Of a DNA stretch of 64,000 bases, positions 22,121 through 32,579 are shown piece by piece (position 1 is the first letter of the stretch; each line of letters starts with the position of its first letter). The notes beneath the pieces are model-generated. The model had not been told where the DNA came from and did not search any database. It was given only the letters and a program-made list of their open reading frames with translations. The stretch is taken from contig KZ111146.1 in NCBI GenBank assembly GCA_002077045.2, positions 838,293 to 902,292 of the forward strand, read 5' to 3'. The position numbers were made by a program, and so were the translations under genes. The DNA is from Rachicladosporium sp. CCFEE 5018. Taxonomy: Eukaryota; Ascomycota; Dothideomycetes; Cladosporiales; Cladosporiaceae.

Positions 22121-23785
22121 ATGGTCCATCAATTCTGGAGCGGCTGGGCGCTATGGGAAAAGCTATGTTTTGTTCTCGGCCTCGCTATCGGTGTCACGCT
22201 ATTCATCGGTGGCGCAAAGCTCGCCCACAACCACTATCGCCTGCGAAAGTACTCCAAGGTTGCCGAGCGCGAACGGCAGGAGCAAGCACGGCACCGTGAG
22301 ATGCTGCAACGGCAGCAGGTACCTGGCCAAGCACGAAACGACGAGGTGCCTTTCGGTATCAGAGCACTCGAAAGTGGTGTCGAGGTTGATGGCGTCTGGA
22401 TCTCAAGGCCCAACACTCCCAACTCTGCATCAAAGGACCGATCACCTAAGGGTTCGATGTGGACGGGCAGCACACGCAAGAGTGCAGACGTGGACTTGGA
22501 GAGGCAAGGAGGTCCTAGCAACCGGGTTAGTGCTGAGAGACCTAGGTCAAAGGGCAGTATTACGACCCAGAACCGCATCAGCCACATCTCTGAACGGACG
22601 CCATCAGCAGAGCGCAGAAGATCGAGCGGCTGGCATCGACGAGATTCATCGCCGAGTATAGCGCCATCGCCGACAGAGGTGCCACCTACGTTCGCCACTC
22701 TGACTGCACCACATCAAATGCCGGCGGTGCTCAATATGCCAGCGCCAGTACTGGAGAAGCCAGCGAAGAGCAGACATCCGCCGCTTTCGCTCAACAAGTA
22801 CAGCGGCAATCCATCACTGTACCGCAACTCAGTGACTGTAAATGCTTTAGAGGGTATCGAGGCGATACATCGGGCTTCGACCTCACTGCATCGGAATCCT
22901 AGCCTGCAGGAGGGCAGTCCCGATTCTCTCACACATTCCAGTAGCAACAGTAGTGACGGCGGACTGATCTCCTCGGCTGCGCCGAGACTGTTTACAAAGG
23001 CTGAGCCAAGGCCCCCGCCACGCAAGCGCGATCACTCCGCAGACTTCATTATGCTCGACACGAGGCGGACATCACAAGCTGCGGAGACGGGACAGCTGAC
23101 GCCTTCCACGAGACGGGCAGCGAAGTCTATGGACTGGCCTGTAGTTCCGACTGATGTCGGCACGGAGGGCAACAATTACTTCACCACGAAGTCGACCAAT
23201 AACCACTCGCCAACGCGCCCAACTTCGAAGCACGGCGAGGCGCCAAGATCTTCTGGTATCGAAGCTCTGCCAGCTGCGGCGCGGAGCTCAAGCATGCCCG
23301 AAGGCGTGCCCTCCTTCGCCCAGTTCGTGCAGACAGCGCCTCCCGCGCTTTCACGGCCGACAAGCTCGAAGGGCACCGAGAGTCGTGAGAGCTCCCGACC
23401 TCCTCAACCGACGGTTGAGACGCTCCGTGCATACGCCGACTTGATGTCGACATCACCTCCGACCGTCGCAGGTGCGGAAGACTCACCAGTCCATCCCCCT
23501 GCTGATTCGGCAGCACAACCTCCGCGGCAGTCGTTCGAGAAGCCGTCACGAGCTGAAGTCGTGCGAGGCGCAGGGTCAGGGTTTGAGATCTTGGCGCCTG
23601 GTTCGTTGAAGCCTGCTATGCCTGTCGATGAAGTGGACGACAAGCAGAGAGGCAGAGCGCCACCGGTCAGCTTGCAGAATTTTGGAACGCCAAGGCACAG
23701 GAGCCGGAGCAGCAGTATGGGACTGAGTGGCGGGAGGAAGCTGCAGAAGAAGAGGAGGGGGAGTGCGGCCAGTAGGAGCAGTTGA
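22121..23785 (+). CDS. single-pass membrane protein with disordered cytosolic domain, unknown function
   Basis: A single exon of 554 residues starting at the ATG at 22121 (the frame opens earlier only at a TTG). One hydrophobic segment lies at about residues 14-34, followed by a basic stretch (HYRLRKYSKVAERERQEQ), which by the positive-inside rule suggests a short outside N-terminus and a cytosolic C-terminus. The remaining ~500 residues are Ser/Pro/Arg-rich with no recognisable domain. The ending is strongly basic (GRKLQKKRRGSAASRSS). I recognise the N-terminal region as conserved in filamentous ascomycetes but know of no function. Confidence 0.75.
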   Translation: MVHQFWSGWALWEKLCFVLGLAIGVTLFIGGAKLAHNHYRLRKYSKVAERERQEQARHREMLQRQQVPGQARNDEVPFGIRALESGVEVDGVWISRPNTPNSASKDRSPKGSMWTGSTRKSADVDLERQGGPSNRVSAERPRSKGSITTQNRISHISERTPSAERRRSSGWHRRDSSPSIAPSPTEVPPTFATLTAPHQMPAVLNMPAPVLEKPAKSRHPPLSLNKYSGNPSLYRNSVTVNALEGIEAIHRASTSLHRNPSLQEGSPDSLTHSSSNSSDGGLISSAAPRLFTKAEPRPPPRKRDHSADFIMLDTRRTSQAAETGQLTPSTRRAAKSMDWPVVPTDVGTEGNNYFTTKSTNNHSPTRPTSKHGEAPRSSGIEALPAAARSSSMPEGVPSFAQFVQTAPPALSRPTSSKGTESRESSRPPQPTVETLRAYADLMSTSPPTVAGAEDSPVHPPADSAAQPPRQSFEKPSRAEVVRGAGSGFEILAPGSLKPAMPVDEVDDKQRGRAPPVSLQNFGTPRHRSRSSSMGLSGGRKLQKKRRGSAASRSS

Positions 23786-24646
23786 TGGAGCTGGCTAGAG
23801 GAGATATCATGTATAACGAACTCGAAATGAAGATGATTGTAGGATAGGAGAAGATGTACTTGTACGGCTATGGGTTGGTTGGGGTTATGTAGTCATGGCA
23901 TTAGACTTGTAAAGCGCGCCACGCTCTGCGTTCATCGGTGATGTTGGTATTTGGCTTTATGATGTAACGGTGGTTGTATCGCCTTCAACAATGGTGAAGT
24001 AAAGCCGTCTGAGAGACCTGCTCAGCCTCAAGTCCCGGTGAAGCTCGGACGCCATCCCACTATCAAACCTCTGCTGAGTAACACCTTCACGTGAGACACA
24101 TTGCGCATACGAAGATACCGTCGCCACGACTCCTTTCTCCACGGCGTCGACGTGCGTCCTATCGCATCGGAGAGAAGGCATAGGGGAGCTTGATCCTCGA
24201 GAGTAGCAGGTGAAGTAAGTACCGTGTTGGGACTTGGCGGGGCAGGTCATATCGCAGCGCAGGCTTTGGCAGGACTGAGGGTGTGCGGCATATGAAAGCA
24301 CAGCAGAAGACTCGCAAGAACAACGGTTGCAGGGAATCTCGTGAAGAGACGTGACTGGGATCGACACGCACTCGCCAGGAACCTGCGCACAGCACATCAT
24401 TCACAAGCACGGCGAGCATACTACGCATCACCCAACCTCGAATCCAGCGCACACCGCACCTCGCGGCCCACACTGGCGCACCTCCCCGACCACCTCCTCT
24501 CACAAACCTCCACGACCTCGACATCCTCCCTCCCCCTCGCCCGCGATCCCTCCCCCACAACGCGCCGCGTCTCCACCGCCCTCGAAAAAGCCCTAACAGT
24601 CACCTCAACCCACCCCTACGACCCAGCGCACCGCGACAGCGCCACC
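23786..24646. other. intergenic, includes CKB1 upstream region
   Basis: The CKB1 frame stays open for 306 nt upstream of its ATG but contains no ATG. A minus-strand 147-codon Cys-rich frame (23957-24400) overlaps this leader, and I consider it a chance frame. Confidence 0.45.
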
Positions 24647-25954
24647 ATGTCCTCCTCCTCCAACGCGCCAGAAACCTGGATTGCCGCCTTCTGCTCGCTC
24701 GTAGGGCACGAGTACTTCGCCGAAGTCAGCGAAGACTTCGTGGAAGATGACTTTAACCTCACGGGTCTGGCGAGCCAAGTGCCGATGTACAAGGAAGCGC
24801 TGGAGATGATTTTGGATGTTGAGCCGGAAGACGATGCGTCTGAGGATGATGAGGATGATGATGAGGAGGATGAGGAAGAGGAGGAGGAAGATGACGATTT
24901 GGCTATGGATGGGGATGAGGGCGGGAGAGGGTATGGGGGTCGGAGGGCTGATGCGGCGGAGCGGAGGCATTTGAGAATGGCGAGCGATCTGTCAGTGATT
25001 GAGAGTTCGGCGGAGATGTTGTACGGGTTGATTCATCAGAGGTTTATTACGAGTCGGCCGGGGATTCAGCAGATGGCTGAGAAGTACGAGTTGGGGCATT
25101 TTGGACATTGTCCGAGAGTGTATTGTTTTGGCGCGAAAGTGCTGCCGGTGGGGTGTAGTGATATTCCGGGGCAGGAGACGGTGAAGCTGTTTTGCCCGAG
25201 TTGTTTGGATGTTTACTCGCCTCCCAACTCGAGGTTTCAGACGGTGGATGGAGCTTTCTTCGGCACAACGTTTGGATGTCTGTTCTTCATGACCTTCCCG
25301 GAGCTGGATGTCGGCGGCCAAACACCTACAGCCGCGACCGGTACCTCGACGAACCCAGCTGATCCTCTCGCTTCGCCTGCGCCAAACAGCACATCAGCGA
25401 AGGACCCTCCTACTGGGCGGACGAGTCTGTCATCGTCCCTGGGCGGCACATCCGCTCCACCAACTACTTCAGACCCACACAACAGCTCATCAACCTTGCC
25501 ACCACAACCAGAATCGATCAACGGCACCACACCTCGCAACTTAGCCCCTGGTCTGGGCATCGGCATGATCTACGAGCCGCGCATCTACGGCTTCAGAGTA
25601 GCTGAGATCTCGAAGACAGGCCCGCGAATGAAGTGGCTCAGGAGTAAACCTCGAGATGTCACGGAGCTAAACGAGGAAGCTACTTGGGTGAAGGAACAGG
25701 CTCAGCGGAGTGGAGCGAGCAAACACATCGATACGGATGTAGGAGATAGTGAGATGATCGACGAAGTCCCCGAAGTGGAGGGCGAGGTGGAGGAAGGCGA
25801 GGAAGCGATGGAGATGGAAGGCGAAACGAAGGAGGTCGTGGAAACGAGGAAGGTAGTTGGCAAGGCTTTGAGGAAGGGCAGGCGGAAAGGAGGGGAGGTT
25901 GCGGGCTTGAACGGCGAGGGCGGAACGGCGGTGAGTGTAGGTGGGGGCGGGTAG
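24647..25954 (+). CDS. CKB1: casein kinase 2 beta (regulatory) subunit
   Basis: A single exon of 435 residues; the start context GCCACCATG is near-ideal. CK2 beta dimerises through a zinc finger and holds two catalytic alpha subunits. Seen here: WIAAFCSLVGHEYFAEVSEDFVEDDFNLTGL at the N-terminus; an expanded Asp/Glu tract at residues 60-90 (the acidic loop); SAEMLYGLIHQRFI; and zinc ligands C155, C160, C183 and C186 with CX4C-X22-CX2C spacing matching the family. FFGTTFGCLFFMTFPEL follows. Unusual are a ~100-residue Ser/Thr/Pro insertion before FRVAEISKTGPRMKWLRSK and a long acidic C-terminus, making it much longer than animal CK2 beta (~215 residues). Confidence 0.94.
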   Translation: MSSSSNAPETWIAAFCSLVGHEYFAEVSEDFVEDDFNLTGLASQVPMYKEALEMILDVEPEDDASEDDEDDDEEDEEEEEEDDDLAMDGDEGGRGYGGRRADAAERRHLRMASDLSVIESSAEMLYGLIHQRFITSRPGIQQMAEKYELGHFGHCPRVYCFGAKVLPVGCSDIPGQETVKLFCPSCLDVYSPPNSRFQTVDGAFFGTTFGCLFFMTFPELDVGGQTPTAATGTSTNPADPLASPAPNSTSAKDPPTGRTSLSSSLGGTSAPPTTSDPHNSSSTLPPQPESINGTTPRNLAPGLGIGMIYEPRIYGFRVAEISKTGPRMKWLRSKPRDVTELNEEATWVKEQAQRSGASKHIDTDVGDSEMIDEVPEVEGEVEEGEEAMEMEGETKEVVETRKVVGKALRKGRRKGGEVAGLNGEGGTAVSVGGGG

Positions 25955-26158
25955 TACAGAACCACCGTGTGGTTGGACTGCATGGATAGGCGTCGAGTGG
26001 GAGGCATGAAGTCATGCTAGCGTTTTCGTGATAAACACATCTCTTGAATCACTCGAAGTTGACCACAGTAGTGAGCTCCCTTGTCCATCCCTATGATTGT
26101 CCTGAAGCACGATGGAGATTTGTCGGGTGTGTGCAAATGTTGAGGTATGGAAAATTGC

Positions 26159-26162
26159 AAAA
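26159..26162 (-). terminator. RNA polymerase III terminator for tRNA-iMet
   Basis: A TTTT run on the coding strand begins 16 bases after the tRNA 3' end; a second TTTT follows at 26151-26154. Confidence 0.6.
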
Positions 26163-26177
26163 GAACATTTGGTGTTG

Positions 26178-26249
26178 TAGCTAAAGATGGTTTCGATCCA
26201 TCGCCCTCCGGGTTATGAGCCCGGCGCGCTTCCGCTGCGCCACTTAGCT
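26178..26249 (-). tRNA. initiator tRNA-Met (CAT)
   Basis: A complete 72-base cloverleaf without intron. The acceptor stem is AGCTAAG/TTTAGCT (one G-T wobble) with discriminator A, the D stem GCGC/GCGC, the anticodon stem CCGGG/CCCGG around loop CTCATAA, and the T stem GATGG/CCATC. Initiator features are the A1-T72 pair, the ATCGAAA T-loop in place of TTCGAAT, and three G-C pairs next to the anticodon loop. It delivers Met to the 40S subunit with eIF2 and is not used in elongation. Confidence 0.95.
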
Positions 26250-27097
26250 GATGGAGGTGATGTCGACTTTGTCCATTATATACCACGCCAAATTTCGACG
26301 CAGCTCTGGAGCAAATGGCTTACATCGATTCTGTAGACGACGAATAGTCTCCTCTCGACACTTAATCTATATAGTAACCGAGGTTTAATTCTCGTCATCC
26401 AAATTATAGGATGACCACTAGTGACTACCAAATCACACTCGTTACAGCCGACACCTGCATGACCCCTGTCCTCTCCGCAATTCGTCCTGTCCCTGACTCG
26501 CCCAGCGGCTCCGGATCCCTTTGGTTACGGTCAACTTCAACTCTCGTTACCTTCACACCCAATTGCTGCAGAATAATTGTCGTAATCATCGAGCGAAGAG
26601 GTGGGATCACACACGCTCGTTTGAATTTCTCGTGCCTTCACAACACCAACTTTTGCAACCACGGCCAACTTCAACTTCACTCCCCGGCATCCCCGAGCCG
26701 ACAGTACACGCTCCTTGCGTCGAGCCCTCAACCACGACTGACTCTCATACGACTGCCCAGCATATTGGCGTTCCTCGGCGGCCTTGTACACAACACGACC
26801 GCGATCCTCTCGCCCCCATACACTGCTGTATATTTTTGAGGACGCATACATCTTATTGCAGCTGCACCCCGTATTCTCAATTCCCAAAGTAGACGCACAC
26901 TATTGACGTACGTCAGTTCTTCTGTGCCGGGTTCCGCGAATAGGTGTACTGACACTCGCGCCCAGTGTAACACCTTACGGCATTCACAAGTGCCAGCACG
27001 CTCAGCAAATTAGCACCAGTCGAGGCTGCTGCGGTCAGAACCACAGCAGCGTCGAGGAGCTCACATACTATCGGTGACACCTTTCCACAACGCGATC
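26250..27097. other. intergenic, no gene seen
   Basis: Upstream of the tRNA and of the gap-truncated gene at 27098. Three overlapping frames of 116-142 codons occur at 26411-26892 on both strands, none with family features. Confidence 0.45.
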
Positions 27098-27474
27098 ATG
27101 GACAGCACGCAAGTTGCCCAGAGCTACCTTGCTTTCGCAGCACTCGTTGGTGGGTTCGGAGGATATTACTACTACACACACCAGCGACAGCAGCCGAAAG
27201 GCAAGCGGCGAGGCAGTGTTGAGCCGACGCGTGCTAAAGGGGACCGTCGCGCAAGTCTACAACGCGATGCAGGCGAGGCAAGCAGCAGTGGCAAGGAGGC
27301 CAAGGGCGGCGATACGAAGGCGTCCAAGAAGCGGAAAGCTGGCAAGAAGCCAGTGCAAGCCATGCAGCCCGAGGAGCCAAGGGCAGTGAGTGTGGCAGAC
27401 GACAAGCCGGAAAAGGAGTCGGACATTAGCATTGCGCAATTCGCACAGCAGATGACCAAGGCTCGGCAAGGTGC
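27098..27474 (+). CDS. membrane-anchored basic protein, 3' end lost in assembly gap
   Basis: At least 125 residues, running without a stop into the N gap at 27475. An N-terminal hydrophobic segment (residues ~8-26, AFAALVGGFGGYYYY) would anchor the protein, followed by a Lys/Arg/Ser-rich, probably disordered region. The start is the ATG after CGATC. It is convergent with the truncated tRNA ligase gene on the other side of the gap. I do not recognise the family; the rest of the coding region is missing. Confidence 0.6.
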
Positions 27475-27574
27475 NNNNNNNNNNNNNNNNNNNNNNNNNN
27501 NNNNNNNNNNNNNNNNNNNNNNNNNNNNNNNNNNNNNNNNNNNNNNNNNNNNNNNNNNNNNNNNNNNNNNNNNN
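27475..27574. other. assembly gap (100 N)
   Basis: Exactly 100 N, the usual placeholder for a gap of unknown size. Two convergent coding regions enter it from both sides and neither ends, so the real gap must be much longer. Confidence 0.95.
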
Positions 27575-28665
27575 TCGTCTCGCATCTGTATGATGCCATG
27601 ATTCTGGTTGTACTGTTTCGCAAGCTCTCTGTTGCCGTGCAGCTTTCGACGAGCGAAGTCAATGTACTCCTCAGTGATCTGCTTGTGCTTCTTGTACCTC
27701 GGTTCCCGTCCGTTGATCACTGCTTTCGTACACTCTCGCCACTGCCGGTACATAAGATACGGCTCCTCGAACTTGTACTTGAAGAACCAGTCATGCCACT
27801 CGCGGGTGCCATGTTTCGACTGACAGCGGATGACGAAACCTTCTGTGTCGCGGCCGTCATAGTTGCCAGTTTCAGCGGTCTGACGAAGGAATGCCTTAAC
27901 GTCCTCGATGTCGTCTTTGACTAGATACATCGTCCTCTTCATTCCCCACTCATCAGCGAACTTGTCGACCAGATGATGTGGGTAGGTGGCAAAGTCCGGA
28001 ACGTTCAGGTTGAGGCCATGTAAGTACAGTCCAGCAGCTTCGGGCTTGTATCGGAGCACATGCTCCTCGAAGTCGTCGTCGCAGAGTTCTGCCACAGCAG
28101 TGACGTTCAGTTCTCTCAACACGCGCGCGAAGTCTTGCCTTGTCTTTCCGACTGACGCCAGATGCTTCTCTAGCCACTGATCGCCGACATCAGCATGACT
28201 GACCTCAATATCTGTGCGTGCTCCAGTCGAATGCTTGCTGCAGACTATGAGTGTCCCATCCTCGAGTCCAGCCATGAAAATGATGCAGCCGTTCTCCTTG
28301 ACACTGAGCTCGTAAGGTCCTCTCGTCTGCGTCTCGACATTTCGGAACTCGGTCTCGGTTACCTCACCTTCGTTGAAAAACTTGTCATAACCACGAACGG
28401 CAATCTCAGGCTGGCCTTGGCTGTTCTTGGTTGTGAAAAGTCCTCGAGCATAAGTAGGGAGATTGGGCTTCTTGTAGTCCCAATCCTGCATCCGCCAGGA
28501 GTCAACCGTGATCGAGGAGCCCGTGACGGAGAAAGTGCTTTTCTTCGCGGAGAAATCATCGGCTCGTTTTTTGGAGCTGCCTTTGTGAGCCTCGAGTCCG
28601 CGCAACATCTCGCGATTTGCCGCATGGTCTTGCGGCCGAAATGGTGCGTCCTGTGCTCGAGCCAT
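27575..28665 (-). CDS. TRL1: tRNA ligase (N-terminal ligase domain only, cut by gap)
   Basis: The first ~363 residues of fungal tRNA ligase, which joins tRNA exon halves and HAC1-type mRNA after endonuclease cutting. The nucleotidyltransferase motif I is SVKENG with the AMP-accepting Lys123. Other ligase signatures are GYDKFFNEGE upstream, AELCDDDFEEHV and LHGLNLN (motif III/IIIa region), EGFVIRC (motif IV) and FFKYKFEEPYLMYRQWRECT (motif V region). The full protein in fungi is roughly 800 residues, with kinase and cyclic phosphodiesterase domains after the ligase; these are absent here because the gene runs into the gap. The ATG at 28665 is the first one; upstream only a TTG opens the frame. 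Confidence 0.92.
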
Positions 28666-29233
28666 GGCTCGACTCAGTGTTGTACGGTAGTGTTGAGATG
28701 TGTTGTACTGCAATGAATGAGATGATCAGGAAATCTCGAAGTTCACCTCAACAGCTCAAGGAAAGGGCGGTTCACAGATGCAGCAGCCCAGGGAAAGAGC
28801 AAGTGCTTTGATATTATGTCGAACTGTACGACAATCTAGCATCCAACCGCTGCAGCTGAGTAGGCTATGCGGTATCGCTGACTCACATGTATCGCTGCAA
28901 TGATACAAGAAGACTCACTTGCGGTGTTCACTTTCGATTTGTTTGCCTTGCACGGCCACAATGTAGGAAAGTTTGATGTGGCGCGTGCTCAGTGTTGTGA
29001 GGCGTTGCCTGTTGTAAGTCAGGAAGGTCACAACCTTCGTCCAATGCAATTCATCGCAGAGGGCACATTGTCTAGACATCCACGTCTGTCTCAGCTCTAG
29101 CGACTTGGTCGATGTAGCCAACAGCACATAAGGCGATGCGCCCACGGAGCTGAAGCTAGCATCTGGCATATCATCTACACAGCCCTGAGAGTCGACTCCA
29201 GAGAGCAGCACTACATAACGAACGATCGCCAAC
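28666..29233. other. divergent intergenic region TRL1/APQ12
   Basis: 568 bases between the two start codons, holding both promoters. No further gene seen. Confidence 0.5.
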
Positions 29234-29740
29234 ATGGATCTCATTCAGGGTTTGGCGCAGTCCCCGGACTCAGGCGTGCGACCAAGTGCTAACGATGCCA
29301 CAGATTGGACCTCCTACTTTCTCGACCCCTCCAATCCTCTCCGACCATGGGCGTACCGCTTGCTCTCCCTCTCAAACACAGCCCGATCCTACGCCTTCCC
29401 GCTCCTCACATCGATCACGCAGAAGCCCGATCTCGCCACCATCGCCCTCCTGCTGGTTATCATCTTCGTCTCCCTCAAGCTCCTCAACATGCTTGTGCAG
29501 AGCGTAATGTTCTGGTTTCGACTTGCGTGGAAGATCGCTTTCTGGGGCGTGCTGGCTGGACTAGCGCTGTGGATGTGGACGAGAGGTCCGGAGGGAGTCG
29601 CGCAGGATGTTGGGTACTGGGCTGGGGTTTGGGGGAATGAGTATGAGTACTGGAGGGAGAGGGAGGGACAGGCGAGGGTTGCGCAAAGCTGGCAGCAACC
29701 TGTGCGCAAAGCGCAGAGGAGGGGAGGATGGGGGACATGA
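29234..29740 (+). CDS. APQ12: APQ12-like nuclear envelope/ER membrane protein
   Basis: A single exon of 168 residues. Two hydrophobic segments in the middle (about 67-90 and 96-115) are separated by a short loop that may form an amphipathic helix, the layout of the APQ12 family, which acts in nuclear pore biogenesis and membrane homeostasis. The N-terminus carries a DWTSYFLDPSNPLRPWAYRL segment typical of the filamentous fungal members. The C-terminus is hydrophilic and aromatic (EYEYWRERE). Family assignment rests on topology plus these local motifs. Confidence 0.75.
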   Translation: MDLIQGLAQSPDSGVRPSANDATDWTSYFLDPSNPLRPWAYRLLSLSNTARSYAFPLLTSITQKPDLATIALLLVIIFVSLKLLNMLVQSVMFWFRLAWKIAFWGVLAGLALWMWTRGPEGVAQDVGYWAGVWGNEYEYWREREGQARVAQSWQQPVRKAQRRGGWGT

Positions 29741-31340
29741 CACTTGTGATCTGGATTACTACGGCGTATTGAGATTGTACAGCTTCGTATCGGAACGGGT
29801 GCAGGCGTTTGGATCACGGCCGGCGGTGGTACGGGCAAGATGCCCCAAAACCGGCGGTGGAAGCGCATTCGGTACGAGCTATCTTCTCTGGACGAGTATA
29901 TGTATGAGTATGCTGCGAGCAGATCCATGACACGCAACGACATCCACTGGCCCACAGGCATGCTTTTTGTGTACCTTCATGGCTTCCACCTGATTATACA
30001 CCACAAGATAGGATAGCACCGTCCACCTGGTTCATTAGCTGGTCGCTTGATTTGGTGACGCGACTACGGTCTATGCAGCAAAATCGTAAAGCCGCAGTGA
30101 AACTGTCTTTCCCCAACTACTCTTGGGAGATATCCTGCACAGCTAAGCGCTTCCAGCCATGTCGTCGTTGCACAGCCACAGTAACGATCAGAAGATACAT
30201 GTAGCAAACCGCCTCGGCAGTGATCGCCGAGTAGGCCTGTCAATAGTGGACCCTGAGCTATCGCACCTCACGGGACGTTCTTTCGCAGCATTTCATGGCG
30301 ATGGTGCGGACTGGTGTACAATAGCCTGTACAGCCCAAGGTTGAGGAAGGGGAGCGAATACAATTGCGAGAGTGCATGCTGGGACAGAATGCTGATGCAA
30401 CTTAGTGCCAGCGCCTCGTCAATGTGATCGAAGCAATACTTTAGCAATATACATTGAATCCGTAGCACAAACATGAACGTTCCCACGTGCCTGCCATTCG
30501 GCAACGGCGGATCTCGAACTCGAATTCATCCCAATTCTCCGGACCTGAAACCTGCTTCACCCATGCCACGCTTGAGCACGCCAGCGGCACGCTCGACGTT
30601 AGGAACTACCATTCCAAGACCTTGCTGTGCAGATCGTCAAGCCCAGAACAACGTCAGATAGGCCTGCGCCACAGTCCCCCTGCCGAAGAGCTGGTCATCT
30701 GTGGCTTTCCACGATTGCCCTGCATCACCACCACCCGACTTCGTCCACTCACAACGTCTCAGCGCCACATCCACCTACCTCACCGAGCCTTCCAGCCCGT
30801 CTCTGCCAGTCAACAGCCACTAGCATGACAGCATGGTGCCTGGGAAGTGTGGCTCGCACCTTCGGTTACGGCGCTGTCTTCCGGCTGGATATCGTCCTGC
30901 TTTCACGTGGCTGCTTGTCAAGGTAAGTGATCTGCATGGACATGGTGTCCGTTGGCACTGTTGGCACAGCCTCGCGCTTCGAGAAGGCATCGCTTCTGTA
31001 GGTGCGGGATGGGACCTGGTCAGAACTAGACCCTGCGTGAGTCGGTGGACTGGGACTGCCAGGACTGGGTATGTATTGGCATTGGGACTGCTGCTTCGAT
31101 TGTTCCTGAATCTTCATCTACACCTCTGTCTCACCTACTTGCACTCATCTCGTACTAGCATCTTATCAACACCCGGTGCAATAAACCAGTGATACCAGGC
31201 CCTACTCTAAACGCCCGACTGAACACCGGCGAACCACACTCACTCGAGATTTGGGTTCCTGGCAACTTCAAAAGCTGGAAGTCTGACTTCGACACCAAGC
31301 CAGCTCTGCGCAGGGAGCGTCATCGGTAGACACCACCGCG
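29741..31340. other. large intergenic interval, no gene seen
   Basis: 1.6 kb, the longest gene-free stretch in the window. Frames up to ~119 codons are present around 30480-31190 but overlap each other in several frames and show no domains. It may contain long untranslated leader sequence of the gene at 31341 or a noncoding RNA; nothing in the sequence decides this. Confidence 0.45.
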
Positions 31341-32579
31341 ATGGCGGCATCAACAGAGTCCACTCTCGCGACGCTGGCCACAGCAGTGACATCAGCTCCT
31401 TCGAGTTCAATCACATCAGCAGCAAGCTCATCAACGACTACCGACATCCCCCTCGAGCTATGGAGCATAGCAGAGAGTCTGATCACAAGCGTCTACTCCA
31501 CAAGCAGCATAACGGACGTGCAACACCTGTCGTGGCCAGCAACAGTCGTGATCGGAACTTCAACACACAAGATGCAATCGAGTTCAACTTCAGTCCCAAC
31601 AGTTGTTTCTCCAGCAGCGACCGAAACGTCTGCCGCCGCGAAGACGACTGAAAAGCATTCCCCTCTCACCGACCGCTCCCTCGGCATCGCCCTCGGCGTC
31701 GTCTTCGGCCTCCTCGCTCTCGCAGTCCTAGGCTTCGTCCTCTTCTGCCTCCGCCGACGAAAGCAAAAACGTGGCGGCTCCGGCCTCTTCCGCCGCGACC
31801 CTTCAGTCTCAGAAAGCGATATTGAAGGCTGGCGATCACCAACGCTCCCACAGATGGGTGCAGCAGCTACAAGCCATCGCGGCCAGATGACGCAACGCCA
31901 CGACCGCCCTTCGCGAGAGTGGGTAGAGCACTACAACCGCCTCGGCGACCAGCGTACGCCGCCTGCACATCTGCACCCGGCGTTCGCGGCACAACAGCAC
32001 AGCCAGATGCAGGAAACCCCCTCCTCAGAAGAGAACCCATTCTTCACGCCCGAAGAGCGCTCGGAGCACTCCATGGCACAATACGAAGCCGCGCGAGAGT
32101 TCACTTCCGACGACCTCGACACAGCCTACCATCCAGGCTACATCACGCCCGCTGAGCCCACATACCCACTCGAAACCAAGACCCGACGGAGCCAGAGCTC
32201 GCATCGCGACACCTCGCCTTCTGGCCAGCACTCAAGACCCGTTACGCCGTTCAACCCATTGGCCATGATGTCTCCGCCACAACACAAGCAGCATCGCGCT
32301 GAGAATCCGTTTACATCGCCTGAGGATGAGCTGGAGCACGATCTCGGCACGCACCACGGCTATCGCCCTGCGCCTTACGACGACGACGAGGAGCGCGATT
32401 TGGTGTCCCCTATTCTGCCCACTAGGAGCCCAGAGCGAAGATCAAGTCCTATGGTGCATTATCCTAGCTGGGGCGAGATTTCTGAGTTTGATTTTGGTGG
32501 TGAAGGGAGAGCGAGGAAGAGTGGCGAAGGCTATCGCAAGGACAGGGAGAGTGTGGTCGGGCGAATGGAGCTGGCTTAA
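31341..32579 (+). CDS. Ser/Thr-rich single-pass membrane protein, sensor-like
   Basis: A single exon of 412 residues. About the first 110 residues are Ser/Thr/Ala-rich, suited to O-mannosylation. One transmembrane helix (residues 113-137, starting SLGIALGVVFGLL) is followed at once by RRRKQKR, placing the long C-terminus in the cytosol. The cytosolic part is hydrophilic with repeated ENPF segments and many S-P sites. The layout resembles Wsc/Mid2-type wall sensors, but there is no WSC cysteine domain and no obvious signal peptide, so membrane insertion would rely on the TM helix. Function unknown; an upstream exon is possible. Confidence 0.72.
   Translation: MAASTESTLATLATAVTSAPSSSITSAASSSTTTDIPLELWSIAESLITSVYSTSSITDVQHLSWPATVVIGTSTHKMQSSSTSVPTVVSPAATETSAAAKTTEKHSPLTDRSLGIALGVVFGLLALAVLGFVLFCLRRRKQKRGGSGLFRRDPSVSESDIEGWRSPTLPQMGAAATSHRGQMTQRHDRPSREWVEHYNRLGDQRTPPAHLHPAFAAQQHSQMQETPSSEENPFFTPEERSEHSMAQYEAAREFTSDDLDTAYHPGYITPAEPTYPLETKTRRSQSSHRDTSPSGQHSRPVTPFNPLAMMSPPQHKQHRAENPFTSPEDELEHDLGTHHGYRPAPYDDDEERDLVSPILPTRSPERRSSPMVHYPSWGEISEFDFGGEGRARKSGEGYRKDRESVVGRMELA

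Noticed and set aside
23957..24400. 147-codon cysteine-rich minus-strand frame
   Set aside because: No signal peptide or ordered cysteine spacing; it lies antisense to the CKB1 leader.
24341..24646. N-terminal extension of CK2 beta by 102 codons
   Set aside because: The open frame has no ATG, and the ATG at 24647 has a near-perfect context and the conserved family start right after it.
28195..28716. 173-codon frame antisense to TRL1
   Set aside because: It mirrors a well-conserved ligase coding region and has no features of its own.
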